Shown one piece after another: positions 1 to 9,215 of a stretch of DNA of 64,000 nt (positions are counted from its first letter, which is position 1; every line of letters starts with the position of its first letter). The stretch lies in NCBI GenBank assembly GCA_951640165.1, contig OX621252.1, positions 26,309,934 through 26,373,933 on the forward strand, in the 5' to 3' direction. Source of the DNA: Pseudoips prasinana. Lineage: Eukaryota; Arthropoda; Insecta; Lepidoptera; Nolidae. The position numbers and the translations under genes were made by a program. The notes under the pieces were generated by a model that was not told the DNA's origin, searched no databases, and worked only from the letters and a program-made list of their open reading frames with translations.

Positions 1-82
1 GGACGTTATTTGCCTGACATGGTGAATCAGTGGCACTTTTGTGGATTCCTCATTGATTTTCTTTCCATTATTACTTTCAATT

Positions 83-99
83 TATCACACTAATATTGT
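83..99 (+). mobile_element. 5' end of split Helitron / left copy of RTE target duplication
   Basis: These 17 bases recur exactly at 4229-4245. The part from 85 begins TCACACTAATATTGT, the typical 5' end of short Helitrons in Lepidoptera, and is preceded by A as expected for A|T insertion. After 99 the sequence changes abruptly into the 3' end of the RTE element. I read this as the true Helitron 5' end, cut off when the LINE inserted and duplicated 17 bp. Confidence 0.7.
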
Positions 100-174
100 A
101 TGTTTAAATAAAATAAATAAAATAAAAAAGCCATTTAATTCCATATTTCCAAGATACATTTCAAATGTTATAGT

Positions 175-3135
175 TTATTTATTTGTTGAAATATGGACCC
201 CTTTTTGGGTAAAGGCCTCCTCCAGCTTTTTCCACAGATCCCTGTCCTTGTCTGTATTTGTCCAGTCGTTTCCTGACACATGGATAATGTCATCAGCCCA
301 CCGTCTTACAGGTCTCCCAACATTCCTCTTTCCCTGTGTAGGTTTCCATCGTGTGGTTTCTATGGTCCATCTTTGATCAGTGTAGCGTGCGATGTGTCCA
401 GCCCACCTCCATTTAAGTTTGAGTGCATGTGTGAGAGCGTCAGTTATTTTAGTTTTTTGTCTAATATGTGTGTTCTTTACTTCGTCTATTTTTCTTAGCT
501 TCAGCATGCTCCTTTCCATAGATGTTTGGGTACATTTAATTTTTTGTTTGACTTTATAGGTATAAACCCAAGTCTGGCAACCGTACAGTAAGCATGGTAA
601 AAGACATGTGTCAAATACTGTCTTTTTTAAATGTAGACTATAATTTCCTTTTAGAATTTCCTTCAGTGACCAGAATTTTTTCCAGGTTATGTTGATTCTA
701 CGTGACACTTCTTCTTCATTGCTGGACTTGAGGAATGATAACTGCTTCCCTAGATAGATATAGCTGCTGACGTATTCTATATTATTTCCATTTACAACTA
801 TAGGTCTTTTTTGGCTATTGGTCATTATTTTCGTTTTACTTGCGTTCATTTCTAAACCTATTTTTGAGCTTTCACTATCCAACGACATCATCATTTCCTC
901 CAGATCCCTAGGAGTTTCGGCCAATATAGCTATATCGTCAGCGAACCTCAGATGGTTTAGATATCGTCCATTGATTTGTACTCCTTTTTTAGACCATTCT
1001 AATTTTTTAAATATATTCTCGAGCACTGCAATAAATAGCTTTGGTGACAATGGGTCGCCTTGCCTTACTCCACGTTCAATGTTTATCTCACTTCCTCTGA
1101 CTTTCAGCTTTACCTTACTTGCACTGTTTGCATAAATATATTTCAGGATGTTAATATATTTTTGATCCACTTCGGAATGTTGCAATGCATTCCAGATCGA
1201 ACAGTGGCTGATGCTATCAAAGGCCTTGCTATAGTCGATAAAGGCCACATAAAGAGGTTTGTTATGCTCTCGATATTTTTCTATAATTTGCTCCAGGCTC
1301 TGTATATGGTCCATTGTGCTGAATCCTGATCGGAAACCTGCTTGCTCTATTGGCTGGTGTTTGTCAATGTCTTGTGTTATTCTTTTTAAAAGTATTGATG
1401 AAAACAGTTTGTATGAGCTTGCTAGAAGGCTTATGGGTCTGTAGTTACCAATATCCAGCGGATTGCCTTTTTTAAAAATGAGAATTATGTCCGAACTGCA
1501 CCATTGGCTTGGAACGGTTTCTGTTTCTAATACCATGTTAAATAGCTGTGATAGATGTTGAGTTAAGGTTGGTGCTCCAATTTTAAGGACTTCATTGCAA
1601 AGCCCATCTGGGCCAGGGCTCTTTTCAACTTTTAACCGTTTTATGTGTTCGTATACTTCAGAGTTTTCAATTGGTTTGATGCTAATAGTTGCATGATTGC
1701 CTGAAATTTCGATTTCGTTGTTGTTTCTTTTCTTGTATAATTCTTTATAGAAGTTTGTTGCATGGTTTACAACATCTTTCCTTGATTTGGTTACGGTAAA
1801 TTCTGTATTTTGTTCAAGTTTTTGTATCCATGTTTTGTGTGTAGCTAATTCTCTGTAGGCTGTTTTGGTACTTCTAAAGTTGTAAATGTTCCTTGTGATG
1901 ACTTCTTGTCTATGTTTAATGTAATCTTTCCTGATCGATCTATTAGCCTGTTTATACATTTTACTGAGTTCATGTTTCATATCCTTGTTTTTATTCTTAG
2001 TATGTATCAACTCGGTACTTTTTTTAATTAATTGTTTTGTTTCTTCGCTAAATATTTTATGTTGTACTTGTTTGGTTTCTTTACATGATTTCAGGCTGTG
2101 TATTATAGTATTTTCCAGATAGTTATAATAGGTTTGAATATTGGACTTTTCTTCTTTGGTATTTATGCTTGTTTGTAGATTTGCGATATATTTTTTGATT
2201 TCGTTATCTGTTTTCGGAATATTGAGTGATGTTCCAAAGGTTTTTCTGCTTTTTATTGGGTGACTTAGCCGTACTGTTGCTCGTAATAGCCTGTGGTCAT
2301 AAGGAAACTGCGTGTTTAGTACTTCAATATTTGTTATTCGTTTCGGATTATTTGTCATTATGAAGTCAATTTCATTCTTTGTTTTTTGATCAGGTGATAT
2401 CCAAGTCCATCTGCGATTCTCTTTTTTCTTAAAAAATGTATTCATTATTGATAATTTATATTGAAAGGCATAATTTATAAGACGGTCACCTCTATTATTA
2501 TTGACTCCAAAACCGTATTGACCTAATACTGGATAGTGATTTGTTTTAAGACTTCCTATTTTTGCATTGAAGTCTCCCATGACTATGACTTTTCCCTCAG
2601 CTTGTATATGTGCTGTTACTATGTCTTGGTAAAACTGGTCAATTTCGTCTTCGGGTGATCTCTCCGTAGGTGCATAGGCTTGAATGATTGATATAGAAAA
2701 ACATTCGAATTTTAATTGTAGAAGAGCTACTCTTTCAGATATTCCTGTAAAGTTAATAATATTGGTTTTATATTTTTTCTTAATTAGAAACCCCACTCCG
2801 TGTAGGCCTTTAGTTTGTCCGATATAGCAGAAGATGTAGTTCTGATGTTCTTCAATTTTACAGCCCATTTTTCGAACTTCTGAGAGTCCTAGAACATCAC
2901 ATTTTATGTTTTGCAGAGCATGGTTCAATTCGAGGTACTTTTGTGTAGAAGATAGTGATCTTACATTATAAGTACATACCTTTAAGGTTTTTACTATGTT
3001 GTTGTCTTTTTTCTTAATAGGTGGAGGGTGATGGTCTGATTCTCCACGATGACCAATCGGGTTGGAGAATGTTAAGTTTTTATTGTTATTTAGTACTTGC
3101 TTATCTGTTTTATTCCGGTGGCTGATGATATTATC
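175..3135 (-). CDS. Endonuclease-reverse transcriptase (LINE ORF2 region)
   Basis: This makes the element's target-primed reverse transcription enzyme. Counting residues from the TTG at 2928, the endonuclease shows SEVRK (about 16-20), QAYAPT (83-88), MGDFN (117-121), NEIDFI (185-190) and YDHR (210-213). The reverse transcriptase follows with SPGPDG, YRPISLL, motif A in DYSKAFDS, motif B in QGDPLSP and the catalytic FADD. A C-terminal LKWRWAGHIAR block typical of RTE-like proteins is also present. The frame stays open upstream of 2928, through TLKVCTYNVRSLSS, to a TAG at 3136-3138. No ATG lies in that stretch, so the native start is further upstream (see the ORF1 entry). About 918 codons are intact. 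Confidence 0.88.
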   Translation of the reverse strand, partial: DNIISHRNKTDKQVLNNNKNLTFSNPIGHRGESDHHPPPIKKKDNNIVKTLKVCTYNVRSLSSTQKYLELNHALQNIKCDVLGLSEVRKMGCKIEEHQNYIFCYIGQTKGLHGVGFLIKKKYKTNIINFTGISERVALLQLKFECFSISIIQAYAPTERSPEDEIDQFYQDIVTAHIQAEGKVIVMGDFNAKIGSLKTNHYPVLGQYGFGVNNNRGDRLINYAFQYKLSIMNTFFKKKENRRWTWISPDQKTKNEIDFIMTNNPKRITNIEVLNTQFPYDHRLLRATVRLSHPIKSRKTFGTSLNIPKTDNEIKKYIANLQTSINTKEEKSNIQTYYNYLENTIIHSLKSCKETKQVQHKIFSEETKQLIKKSTELIHTKNKNKDMKHELSKMYKQANRSIRKDYIKHRQEVITRNIYNFRSTKTAYRELATHKTWIQKLEQNTEFTVTKSRKDVVNHATNFYKELYKKRNNNEIEISGNHATISIKPIENSEVYEHIKRLKVEKSPGPDGLCNEVLKIGAPTLTQHLSQLFNMVLETETVPSQWCSSDIILIFKKGNPLDIGNYRPISLLASSYKLFSSILLKRITQDIDKHQPIEQAGFRSGFSTMDHIQSLEQIIEKYREHNKPLYVAFIDYSKAFDSISHCSIWNALQHSEVDQKYINILKYIYANSASKVKLKVRGSEINIERGVRQGDPLSPKLFIAVLENIFKKLEWSKKGVQINGRYLNHLRFADDIAILAETPRDLEEMMMSLDSESSKIGLEMNASKTKIMTNSQKRPIVVNGNNIEYVSSYIYLGKQLSFLKSSNEEEVSRRINITWKKFWSLKEILKGNYSLHLKKTVFDTCLLPCLLYGCQTWVYTYKVKQKIKCTQTSMERSMLKLRKIDEVKNTHIRQKTKITDALTHALKLKWRWAGHIARYTDQRWTIETTRWKPTQGKRNVGRPVRRWADDIIHVSGNDWTNTDKDRDLWKKLEEAFTQKGVHISTNK

Positions 3136-3880
3136 CTATGCTTTTCGATCTGGAGTTAGTTTTTCAGACGGTAAGATGTTGAGGGAGTTGCTTCTATTCC
3201 TCATCACATCATACGCATTTCTTCTATTTGTTTTGATTGTGAGCTGTTGTTTTCGAGGCTGTTCGGTTGCATTGGGAGAGATTGACTGGTCTCTCTTTCG
3301 TTTCTCATTCTCTGGTCTACTCTCTTTAATAATAAGTTTATCATAGTTTATAAATGCAAAGTGCCCCTTCTCCCTTTCCTCTTCAAGTTTTGGCTGTAAT
3401 TCTTTCCTTTTGTCAAGGACCTCCTTTGGATAATCTTCTCAAGCATAAGTATCTTTGAATTTCTTTTTGTTCCTCATGATATCCTTTTTCATCCAGTTAT
3501 TAACGAATGATATGAGTATGGGCCTTCCCTTTTCATTTTTCGTGGCATTTTTGCCAATTCTGTGTACTAAATTTATGTCTCTGCCTTCGACTGTAATACT
3601 TAATTCTTCTTTGATCTTCTTTATCACTATTTCCATGAGAAGAATGATAAAGGAAAGCGAGACATCCCCTACTAGGGGATGTCTCGCTTTCCTTTATTCC
3701 ATATAAAATTATATTGTTTATTCTTCTATATTTTTCTAGGTGGTATATCTTTTCTTTCAATATCTCATTTTCTGTTCGTATTTCTTGTAGTTCTCGTGTA
3801 AATGGTAGAAATTTTTCATCCATTTGCTCAATTATATCCTTTGTTTGTTTTATCATTTCAAGTTTCATTTGGTCGAACAA
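3136..3880 (-). pseudogene. LINE ORF1-like N-terminal region, broken
   Basis: The N-terminal part (3880-3700) reads as a coiled coil (MFDQMKLEMIKQTKDII, then a leucine/glutamate-rich stretch) ending NNIILYGIKE. That ending resembles the start of the RNA-binding domain of L1-type ORF1 proteins. After a 51-bp palindrome (3647-3697) the frame has shifted. It resumes as MEIVIKKIKEEL...LVHRIGK...RPILISF, and then YPKEVLDKRKELQP after an in-frame TGA (3439-3441). From about 3636 down to 175 all codons are in one frame with the endonuclease, broken only by that TGA and the TAG at 3136-3138. Ancestrally, ORF1 and ORF2 may therefore have been one fused protein. No function can be expected from this copy. 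Confidence 0.7.
3647..3697. repeat. Perfect 25-bp palindrome with 1-bp loop
   Basis: Arms 3647-3671 and 3673-3697 are exact reverse complements around one C. The palindrome lies in the LINE ORF1-like region and coincides with the point where the reading frame changes. It is probably a local inverted duplication. Confidence 0.95.
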
Positions 3881-4228
3881 TATTTGGAGGTTTTATCCAT
3901 TTCAGTGTCAGTGCGTGAAATGGAACAATGATAACCGATTTATTTACTGTGGCAACACTGCACTATAGTTGTCTATAGTCTTTGGTTTGGGATGACACTG
4001 ACAGATAACCTAAAAGTAATTTCTGATTTTGTTCACTTGAAAATGTTGTTGTTAACACAGTTTCCACTTAGTTTATATTGTTTATAATGCACAGCGGTAC
4101 TTTTCGCGCAGAAATTTGATGTTTTTACACAGGATACAATGGTATTTACACTATATTCTTATTATGCACAGAGCTCGATATCAATACGTGTTTACGTCAA
4201 GACAGCCGGAACCGGACATGTATGTTTG
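3881..4228 (-). promoter_or_regulatory. Presumed 5' leader of the RTE element
   Basis: This is non-coding sequence between the ORF1-like start and the right copy of the 17-bp duplication. RTE-type LINEs are expected to carry an internal promoter here, but I see no motif that proves one. Confidence 0.35.
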
Positions 4229-4393
4229 TATCACACTAATATTGTGTTGTTGTGTATGTGTGTTACTCCTACACGTCTAAACAGCTGGAGCGATTTTAAT
4301 AAAATTTGGTATGGAGTTAGCTGATACCGCAGATTTACATATAGGCTACAATTTATAAAGCTTAACGCGGGTAAAACCGCGGGGCACAGCTAG
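4229..4393 (+). mobile_element. Helitron (non-autonomous), 3' part
   Basis: The sequence restarts TCACACTAATATTGT and continues with GTTACTCCTACACGTC and a GATTTTAATAAAATTTGG segment. It ends in a GC hairpin (GCGGG-TAAAA-CCGCG), GGGCACAG and CTAG at 4390-4393, followed by T. This is the textbook Helitron 3' end. Together with 85-99 it forms one element of about 165 bp split by the RTE insertion. Confidence 0.8.
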
Positions 4394-4705
4394 TAATATA
4401 TAATGTGAGACTCGTTTTTCTATTCATTGAAATTAACACAGTACAATTAATGTATGCAATATTGCAACTTTTGTAACTCTCTTGCACATTGAAACAATAC
4501 CAGTCAAATGCGAGTAGGGATTGAATGAGAGTTCCATGCCACAAATTTAAGCACTTTTTGTTTTTACTTATTATAACAACAATGCTAATTATCAAATTTC
4601 ATGACTCTAGGACTAAGGAAAGTACGAAAGGAAAGTTTTGAGATATTTGAGTGTAAAAATATGAAGCTCCGAACGGCCTGAACTTGATACCGTTCCTGAG
4701 AATAA
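4394..4705. other. No gene seen
   Basis: This is AT-rich unique-looking sequence between two elements. I see no coding potential or recognisable repeat in it. Confidence 0.5.
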
Positions 4706-5157
4706 TATACAGGCTGGCCGAGAAGTTGACGTTTAGGCGCAAAATTTAGATACTTTAAAATGAGGAGTATCCGAATCCCCCCCATATATGTTCTACGATT
4801 TTGCGTAGTTTTCGAGATATAATTATTTTCAAAGATTTTTTTCGTAAATTTTACCAAACTTCAGTTTTTGATTTTTTTCTCGTTCTGTTGAACATTTCTG
4901 ATTCAGTTTTTTTGTGATAACTAATTAGCATAGTTTAACCTAACACCCTAAAAAGTATGGTTTATCTAATCATTGCAGAACTGACTTAGAATTTTTTCTA
5001 AAGTTCAAAATTGGGGTTTGAGCTCAGGACTCATAAATTTTGAAAGTATGAAAAAAACGCAAAATCGTAGAACATACATGGGGGTGATTCGGATATTCCT
5101 CATCATAAAGTATATAAATTTTGTGTATGAATGTCAACTTCTCTGCCAGCCTGTATA
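4706..5157. mobile_element. TIR/fold-back MITE, ~452 bp
   Basis: The left end, TATACAGGCTGGCCGAGAAG, is mirrored at the right end by a reverse complement ending GCCAGCCTGTATA. The complementarity runs inward for about 110 bp (4706-4825 against 5045-5157) at roughly 85% identity by eye. There is no transposase ORF. The superfamily is unresolved because the flanks do not show a clear target duplication. Confidence 0.75.
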
Positions 5158-5285
5158 CATACATCTTGTATTTATAGGCAGCCAGATAGACGGACAACGA
5201 AGTGATACTCATTAGTTCCTTTTTCCTTATCGTCATCATACCATCCAAAAGTCGTCCACCGCTGGTGAAAGGCCTCCCCCAAATA

Positions 5286-5335
5286 TTATCAAAGTCAAAG
5301 TCAAAGTAACTTTATTCCGTAAAAATTTTACATTT
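5286..5335 (-). repeat. LINE 3'-end-like TCAAAG hexamer tail
   Basis: Three TCAAAG units followed by TAACTTTATTCCGT read on the minus strand as AATAAAGTTA(CTTTGA)n. This is a usual 3' terminus for CR1-like LINEs. It is probably the tail of the LINE fragment at 5760-6430, separated from it by the element at 5358-5677. Confidence 0.5.
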
Positions 5336-5357
5336 ATGTGGAATCGTCATATTTTTT

Positions 5358-5677
5358 GAAGTTATACTTCTTTTGGCGCGATGGAGAAAAATGATGAGAG
5401 TGAATTTTAACGATGCGCGCGCACACCGACACCAAAAAATTTAACAGCATGAAGTTAGTTCTAGGTGGTATGAGAGTGAATTTTTACGATGCGCGCGCAT
5501 CGTGCGCGCACATCGTAAAAATAACAGCATGAAGTTGGTTCTAGGTGGTATGAAAATGTATGAGAGTGAATTTTTACGATGCGCGCGCATCGTGAAAATA
5601 ACAGCATGACGTTAGTTCTAGGTGGTATGAAAATTGATAACTATGTTCAAGTTGTATATTAAGAAGTATAACTTCTA
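5358..5677. mobile_element. MITE-like element with triplicated internal repeat
   Basis: The ends carry GAAGTTATACTTCTT (left) and AAGAAGTATAACTTCT (right), which are inverted. Inside, a unit of about 80 bp is repeated three times from 5387 to 5640 (TGAGAGTGAATTTTTACGATG ... TTCTAGGTGGTATGA). Two units contain the perfect 18-bp palindrome ACGATGCGCGCGCATCGT, and the middle unit has an extra inverted GCGCGCACATCGT. The unusual CpG/GCGC density stands out from the AT-rich surroundings. Confidence 0.6.
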
Positions 5678-5759
5678 ACGCGTGTACATAAGTACACGCA
5701 AGTTTTTTTACCCTACCGTGCAGTGCATGACGTGGCAGCTACTGAGAAACACTGCCAGA

Positions 5760-6430
5760 AAACTCACTAGGAATCCTTTTTTGAAATAAAATATACTTAA
5801 GATTTATTACAATCATGTGTGTTGACTCAGAACAACTCCATCCCAAGCACTTTTATCACTTAAATAATCAGAAATTTTGTAATATGCTACACAATTTGGC
5901 TTTAATAATTCTTTTAAACTTATTCGTAGACAATTCTCTAATATCATTGGGAAGTTTGTTATAAAATCTTATACATTGCTCCATAAAAGAGTTACTTATT
6001 TTGTGGAGACGGGTAGTATGCAATATGAGATTATTGTTATATCTAGTATTTACCTTATGTGTATCGCTCCTTTTACAGAAGGAATCGATATTTTTATGCA
6101 CATATAGTAAGTTTTCATATATATACTGAGATAGTACAGTTAGAATGTTAACCTCTTTGAATTTTTTCTTAGAGACACTCTCGGGCCAAGATTATAGATA
6201 GCTCTTACAGCTCTTTTTTGCAAAATAAATATTATGGTGTTAATGTCAGCAGAGCTACCCCAGAGAAGAATTCCATACGACATTACACTATGAAAATAAC
6301 TGAAAAAACTATTCTAGCTGTGTCAACATCACATTATATCTCCACAATTGCCAGTCTTGTATTATCAACATCAAGCGATTACGACGAGCTTAACAAGATC
6401 AACAGTACATCTTGTAGGAAGCCCTAATAT
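5760..6430 (-). pseudogene. LINE (CR1/Jockey-like) RT C-terminus, degraded
   Basis: The minus strand encodes, in order, SYGILLWGSSAD, LQKRAVRAIYN, VNILTVLSQYIYENLLYVHK, LHKISNSFMEQCIRFYNKLP and KAKLCSILQNF. This is the characteristic end of CR1/Jockey-type reverse transcriptases, including the NKLP motif. A frameshift lies near 6190. The terminal segment HKISNS ... DKTAWE recurs inside the Harbinger-like copies near 40.1, 44.8 and 45.7 kb. Confidence 0.75.
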
Positions 6431-7301
6431 TGCGTTATAAACAATATTTTAACAAAAGCGATAAAAAGTTAAGCAAATCATTACAGGTTACCGACGTTTC
6501 GGTATGGCTTGCACCAGCCGTGGTCACGGGTCGACTGGTCAAGCTCGGGTTTCGGTATCTACCCTGGCATGGTCTTGATATCTTTCCTTATTTTCTTGTA
6601 CCTGAACTGACCGTCCATGTAAACAAACTGGCGCACGCTCTAAGTGGAGAAGGTGCTCTTCAGCATACCCGGCTAAAAAGAAGTGACATACCGAGCCTAC
6701 ATAAAAGATTTACCACTTGACATTAAGAGAGTCGTGTGAAATGAATTTTCATACAAGTATGGCTTTCGAGGAAAACATAAACTGAGAGATCAACCAAAAA
6801 AGTGGCTTATTGTTAAAAAACAGATTGAGATGATGCAGCAAGATCAAAAAAAATAATCTTGTACGGAACTGGCACATTAAAGCATTATTATCTTAAATTA
6901 AATTATATTCTACTTGTTCAAATATAAGTCACGATCGAATAATATACTTATACCTAGAATTAAATATCTATCATTAAATTGTAATATCTGCTATTCATAT
7001 TCCGACTATTTACAAGAGCTTTTAAAGTATATGTGAATAAAAACTGTTTTTATTTTATTCTTTTTATAAAAACAACATTGAGCTAGGCTAGGAAAACATA
7101 ACATGATTGGGTTGGTCCATTCTTTCCAAGACATACAACTCTAATGACACGGATTAAACCTTCCAACTTTAATTTCCCAAATATCTTTTTCACGAAGCAA
7201 AGTACGTAACCAAACAGAATATTTAAACGAAAACGCCTTTAAAGCGTTACACGTTTTCGTAAGGGCGTACACACACTTCCAGTTATGATCTTTATTCATT
7301 A
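6431..7301. other. Unassigned, no convincing gene
   Basis: The 96-codon open frame at 6430-6720 contains TACCGACGTTTCGGTA, a near-palindromic motif, but no domain I know. The rest is AT-rich. Confidence 0.4.
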
Positions 7302-7663
7302 TCTATACATATAATAAAATCGTAGGAAAGTCAAAACTGTACATTGAATATTTTTTTAAAAGGATACTTAGGACGTGATCTACAATCGATATCGAAGCCA
7401 AAAATATAGTTTTTAGAATTTTTGTCTGTGTGTCTGTTTGTCTGTATGTATGTCCAGGCTAAACTCAAAAAGTACTGCATGGATTTACTTCAAATTGTTC
7501 ATGAATTTTCTATAATGTTTATATAAATTTTCTATAATGTTCATATAAATTTTCTATAATTTTGATTTTTGGTCATCATTATAGGCTACATATTATCACC
7601 TACCGGGAGGAGCAGTGATCATTTATAAAGTTTAACGCGGGTAAAACCGCGGGGCACAGCTAG
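7302..7663 (+). mobile_element. Helitron (non-autonomous), 362 bp
   Basis: It begins TCTATACATATAATAAAATC after an A and ends with a GCGGG/CCGCG hairpin, GGGCACAG and CTAG followed by T. A 22-bp unit (AATTTTCTATAATGTTYATAT) is repeated about three times at 7503-7562. It belongs to the same family as 15874-16194. Confidence 0.85.
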
Positions 7664-7699
7664 TTATTTATAGATGTGCTCCGCGGTGTTGCCCGTTGG

Positions 7700-7860
7700 T
7701 TTTGACTAGTCAGTTGCTCCTCTGGCTTGGCAGTCAGTACTAGAGTACTGACTGCCAAGCCAGAGATCGAGGGTTAGATTCCCACCCAGGACAAATCTTT
7801 GTATGATGAGCACGATTATTTGTCCTGTGTCTAAGTATAATTTATCTATAATATGTAGGT
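7700..7860 (+). mobile_element. tRNA-derived SINE fragment carrying a palindrome
   Basis: A B-box-like GGGTTAGATTCCCACCC followed by AGGACAAAT and GTGTCTAAGTATAATTTATC places this with the other tRNA-headed SINEs of the window. The head contains the 22-bp palindrome at 7720-7765 in place of the expected A-box region. The 3' half is missing, replaced by RTE-derived sequence. Confidence 0.65.
7720..7765. repeat. Perfect 22-bp palindrome, 2-bp loop
   Basis: CTCTGGCTTGGCAGTCAGTA begins the left arm (7720-7741). The right arm (7744-7765) is its exact complement. It lies in the head of a SINE. Confidence 0.95.
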
Positions 7861-7869
7861 ATGATCTGG

Positions 7870-8010
7870 ACTATTGCAGGTCTTGTGCTGGGTAGCACAA
7901 GACCGGCAAAAGTGCAGATCTTTGGGGGAGGCGAGTGCATTCAGCATCTTCCAGCGGCCCTCACAAGATCATGGGATCATGGTCCTCTAGAGGGCCTGCC
8001 CATGCTGTTT
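7870..8010. mobile_element. RTE 3'-end fragments joined in opposite orientation
   Basis: 7894-7930 reads as the sense RTE tail (GCACAAGACCGGC ... GATCTTTGGGGGAGGC). 7935-8010 is antisense to the preceding part of the same ORF end (CACAAGATCATGGG ... GGGCCTGCCCATGCTG). A small 11-bp hairpin with GGGT loop lies at 7879-7904. The copy is therefore internally inverted. Confidence 0.65.
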
Positions 8011-8239
8011 CTTTCAGTTCGTGCGTAACTACTTACTAAATCTCAAAACCGTATTTTAGAAAGTTGGACAACGACATCTAGTGACAATTCGCAAAACTAA
8101 TTTACTTTGATGATGCTTTGTCAGCGATACTGCCACTTAACGGTTATATCGTTCTTTTATTCTTTAGGAACGAAACACTTTCAATGAGATAAGACATTTG
8201 TTTAATTGGGTAGTGTAAAATAAAATTTAGAATATCATC

Positions 8240-8436
8240 ACCCCATCTCATCGCGGGGGGGGCGTAGAAATCATCCGAGGGAATACCTACCAGAGAACGA
8301 GAGGCATTGTTTTTCTAAGAACTATGACCATCAAACTGCGATCACCAACGCGCCTGCCAAGCGTGGCGATTATGGCATATCCCCTCATTCCTTGGGTTGG
8401 CTTTGTCCCAGCAGTGGACGTGACTGGCTGACATGA
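8240..8436 (+). mobile_element. RTE-like LINE 3' end, second family
   Basis: The segments CGTAGAAATCATCCGAGGGA, ACTATGACCATCAAACTGCG and CCAAGCGTGGCGATTATGGC precede a tail ending CAGCAGTGGACGT ... GATGATG. The same block recurs at 37872-38045 and, in part, at 55080-55140. No open frame remains. Confidence 0.7.
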
Positions 8437-9090
8437 TGATGTAAAAAAAGGTGAAGTGGATTTTTTTAAGTAGTTGTTCATTCATATCAAGTTACCATGT
8501 AGAGTCACCTTTATTGATATTAACGGAAGCCCGAAGCAAAATGTTCTGTATTTTGGGTAACTGTATTGTAAATTGTTTTATCTTTGCTTTAGCGAGAGGA
8601 GCACGTACGGGATTCTCGATGAGCCACTTGGAGTAAAATTAATCTGCCATGTTTTAATGCAGGATAAGGGTTAGAGCTTAAATGTTTGCTCGAATGTCAA
8701 TGGGTAATGCAGGATTGTAACGGCGCAGTCTTTGATATTATTTTGTATGTAACATTATTAAACTCGTACGGCTCGATTTACCATGGTTTCTTCAAAGGGA
8801 ATAAACATTTACCACCGAATAAAGACAGGATATGTTTTAAACGTCTTTCTTTGTACTTATTTGTGAGGTTTTCAAGCAACTCATACAAAAGGGGTGTATC
8901 GTAAATGTTTTATGTGACTCTTAACTTTTAAAAGTATTGCAACACTGGCTGAATTGACACATGTTGTTGTTTTTTTTTTATTATGATGATGAATGTTGCG
9001 AAAAATTTTCTTTTTTGGCATGGCAATGACATTTAGAGTAACCAATTCTAAATGTCTTTGTCATTCCGAAAAAGTACCATATTTCTCAAA
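8437..9090. other. No gene seen
   Basis: This is AT-rich sequence with short chance open frames only and no recognisable repeat. Confidence 0.45.
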
Positions 9091-9215
9091 GCCGATGAAT
9101 AATACCTATATCCTTTGAAAGGATGTTAGCCTAGTAGTCCTAAATTTTATCTGCCAGTGTGTATCGTTCATAGCTTAACGCAGAGCGCCCACCCGGATAG
9201 GTAATAACGCCAACT
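9091..9215 (+). repeat. tRNA-like SINE, copy 1
   Basis: It shares with 17854-17990 the string GCCGATGRATAA ... GATGTTAGC ... ATTTTATCTGCCA ... GTGTATCGTTC and TAGCTTAACGCAGAGCGC. The last of these resembles a tRNA A box. The B-box half is lost here, but copy 2 keeps it as GGTTTAAGACCCGC. Confidence 0.5.

Larger units (their letters stand above)
100..4228 (-). mobile_element. RTE-like non-LTR retrotransposon, nearly full length
   Basis: A 4.13-kb LINE on the minus strand. It has a 5' leader (4228-3881), an ORF1-like coiled-coil/RNA-binding region (about 3880-3300), an apurinic-type endonuclease and a reverse transcriptase (to 175), and a short AT-rich 3' end. It is bounded by an exact 17-bp direct repeat (83-99, 4229-4245) lying inside a Helitron, so both ends are probably original. 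The 917 codons of endonuclease and RT are uninterrupted, which suggests a fairly recent insertion. Two stop codons and one palindromic insertion break the upstream part. Clade assignment rests on the motif pattern only. Confidence 0.85.

Noticed and set aside
6430..6720. 96-codon plus-strand frame with VSVWLAPAVVTGRLVKLG
   Set aside because: It derives from a near-palindromic GACGTTTCGG repeat; no domain, no splice or start context.
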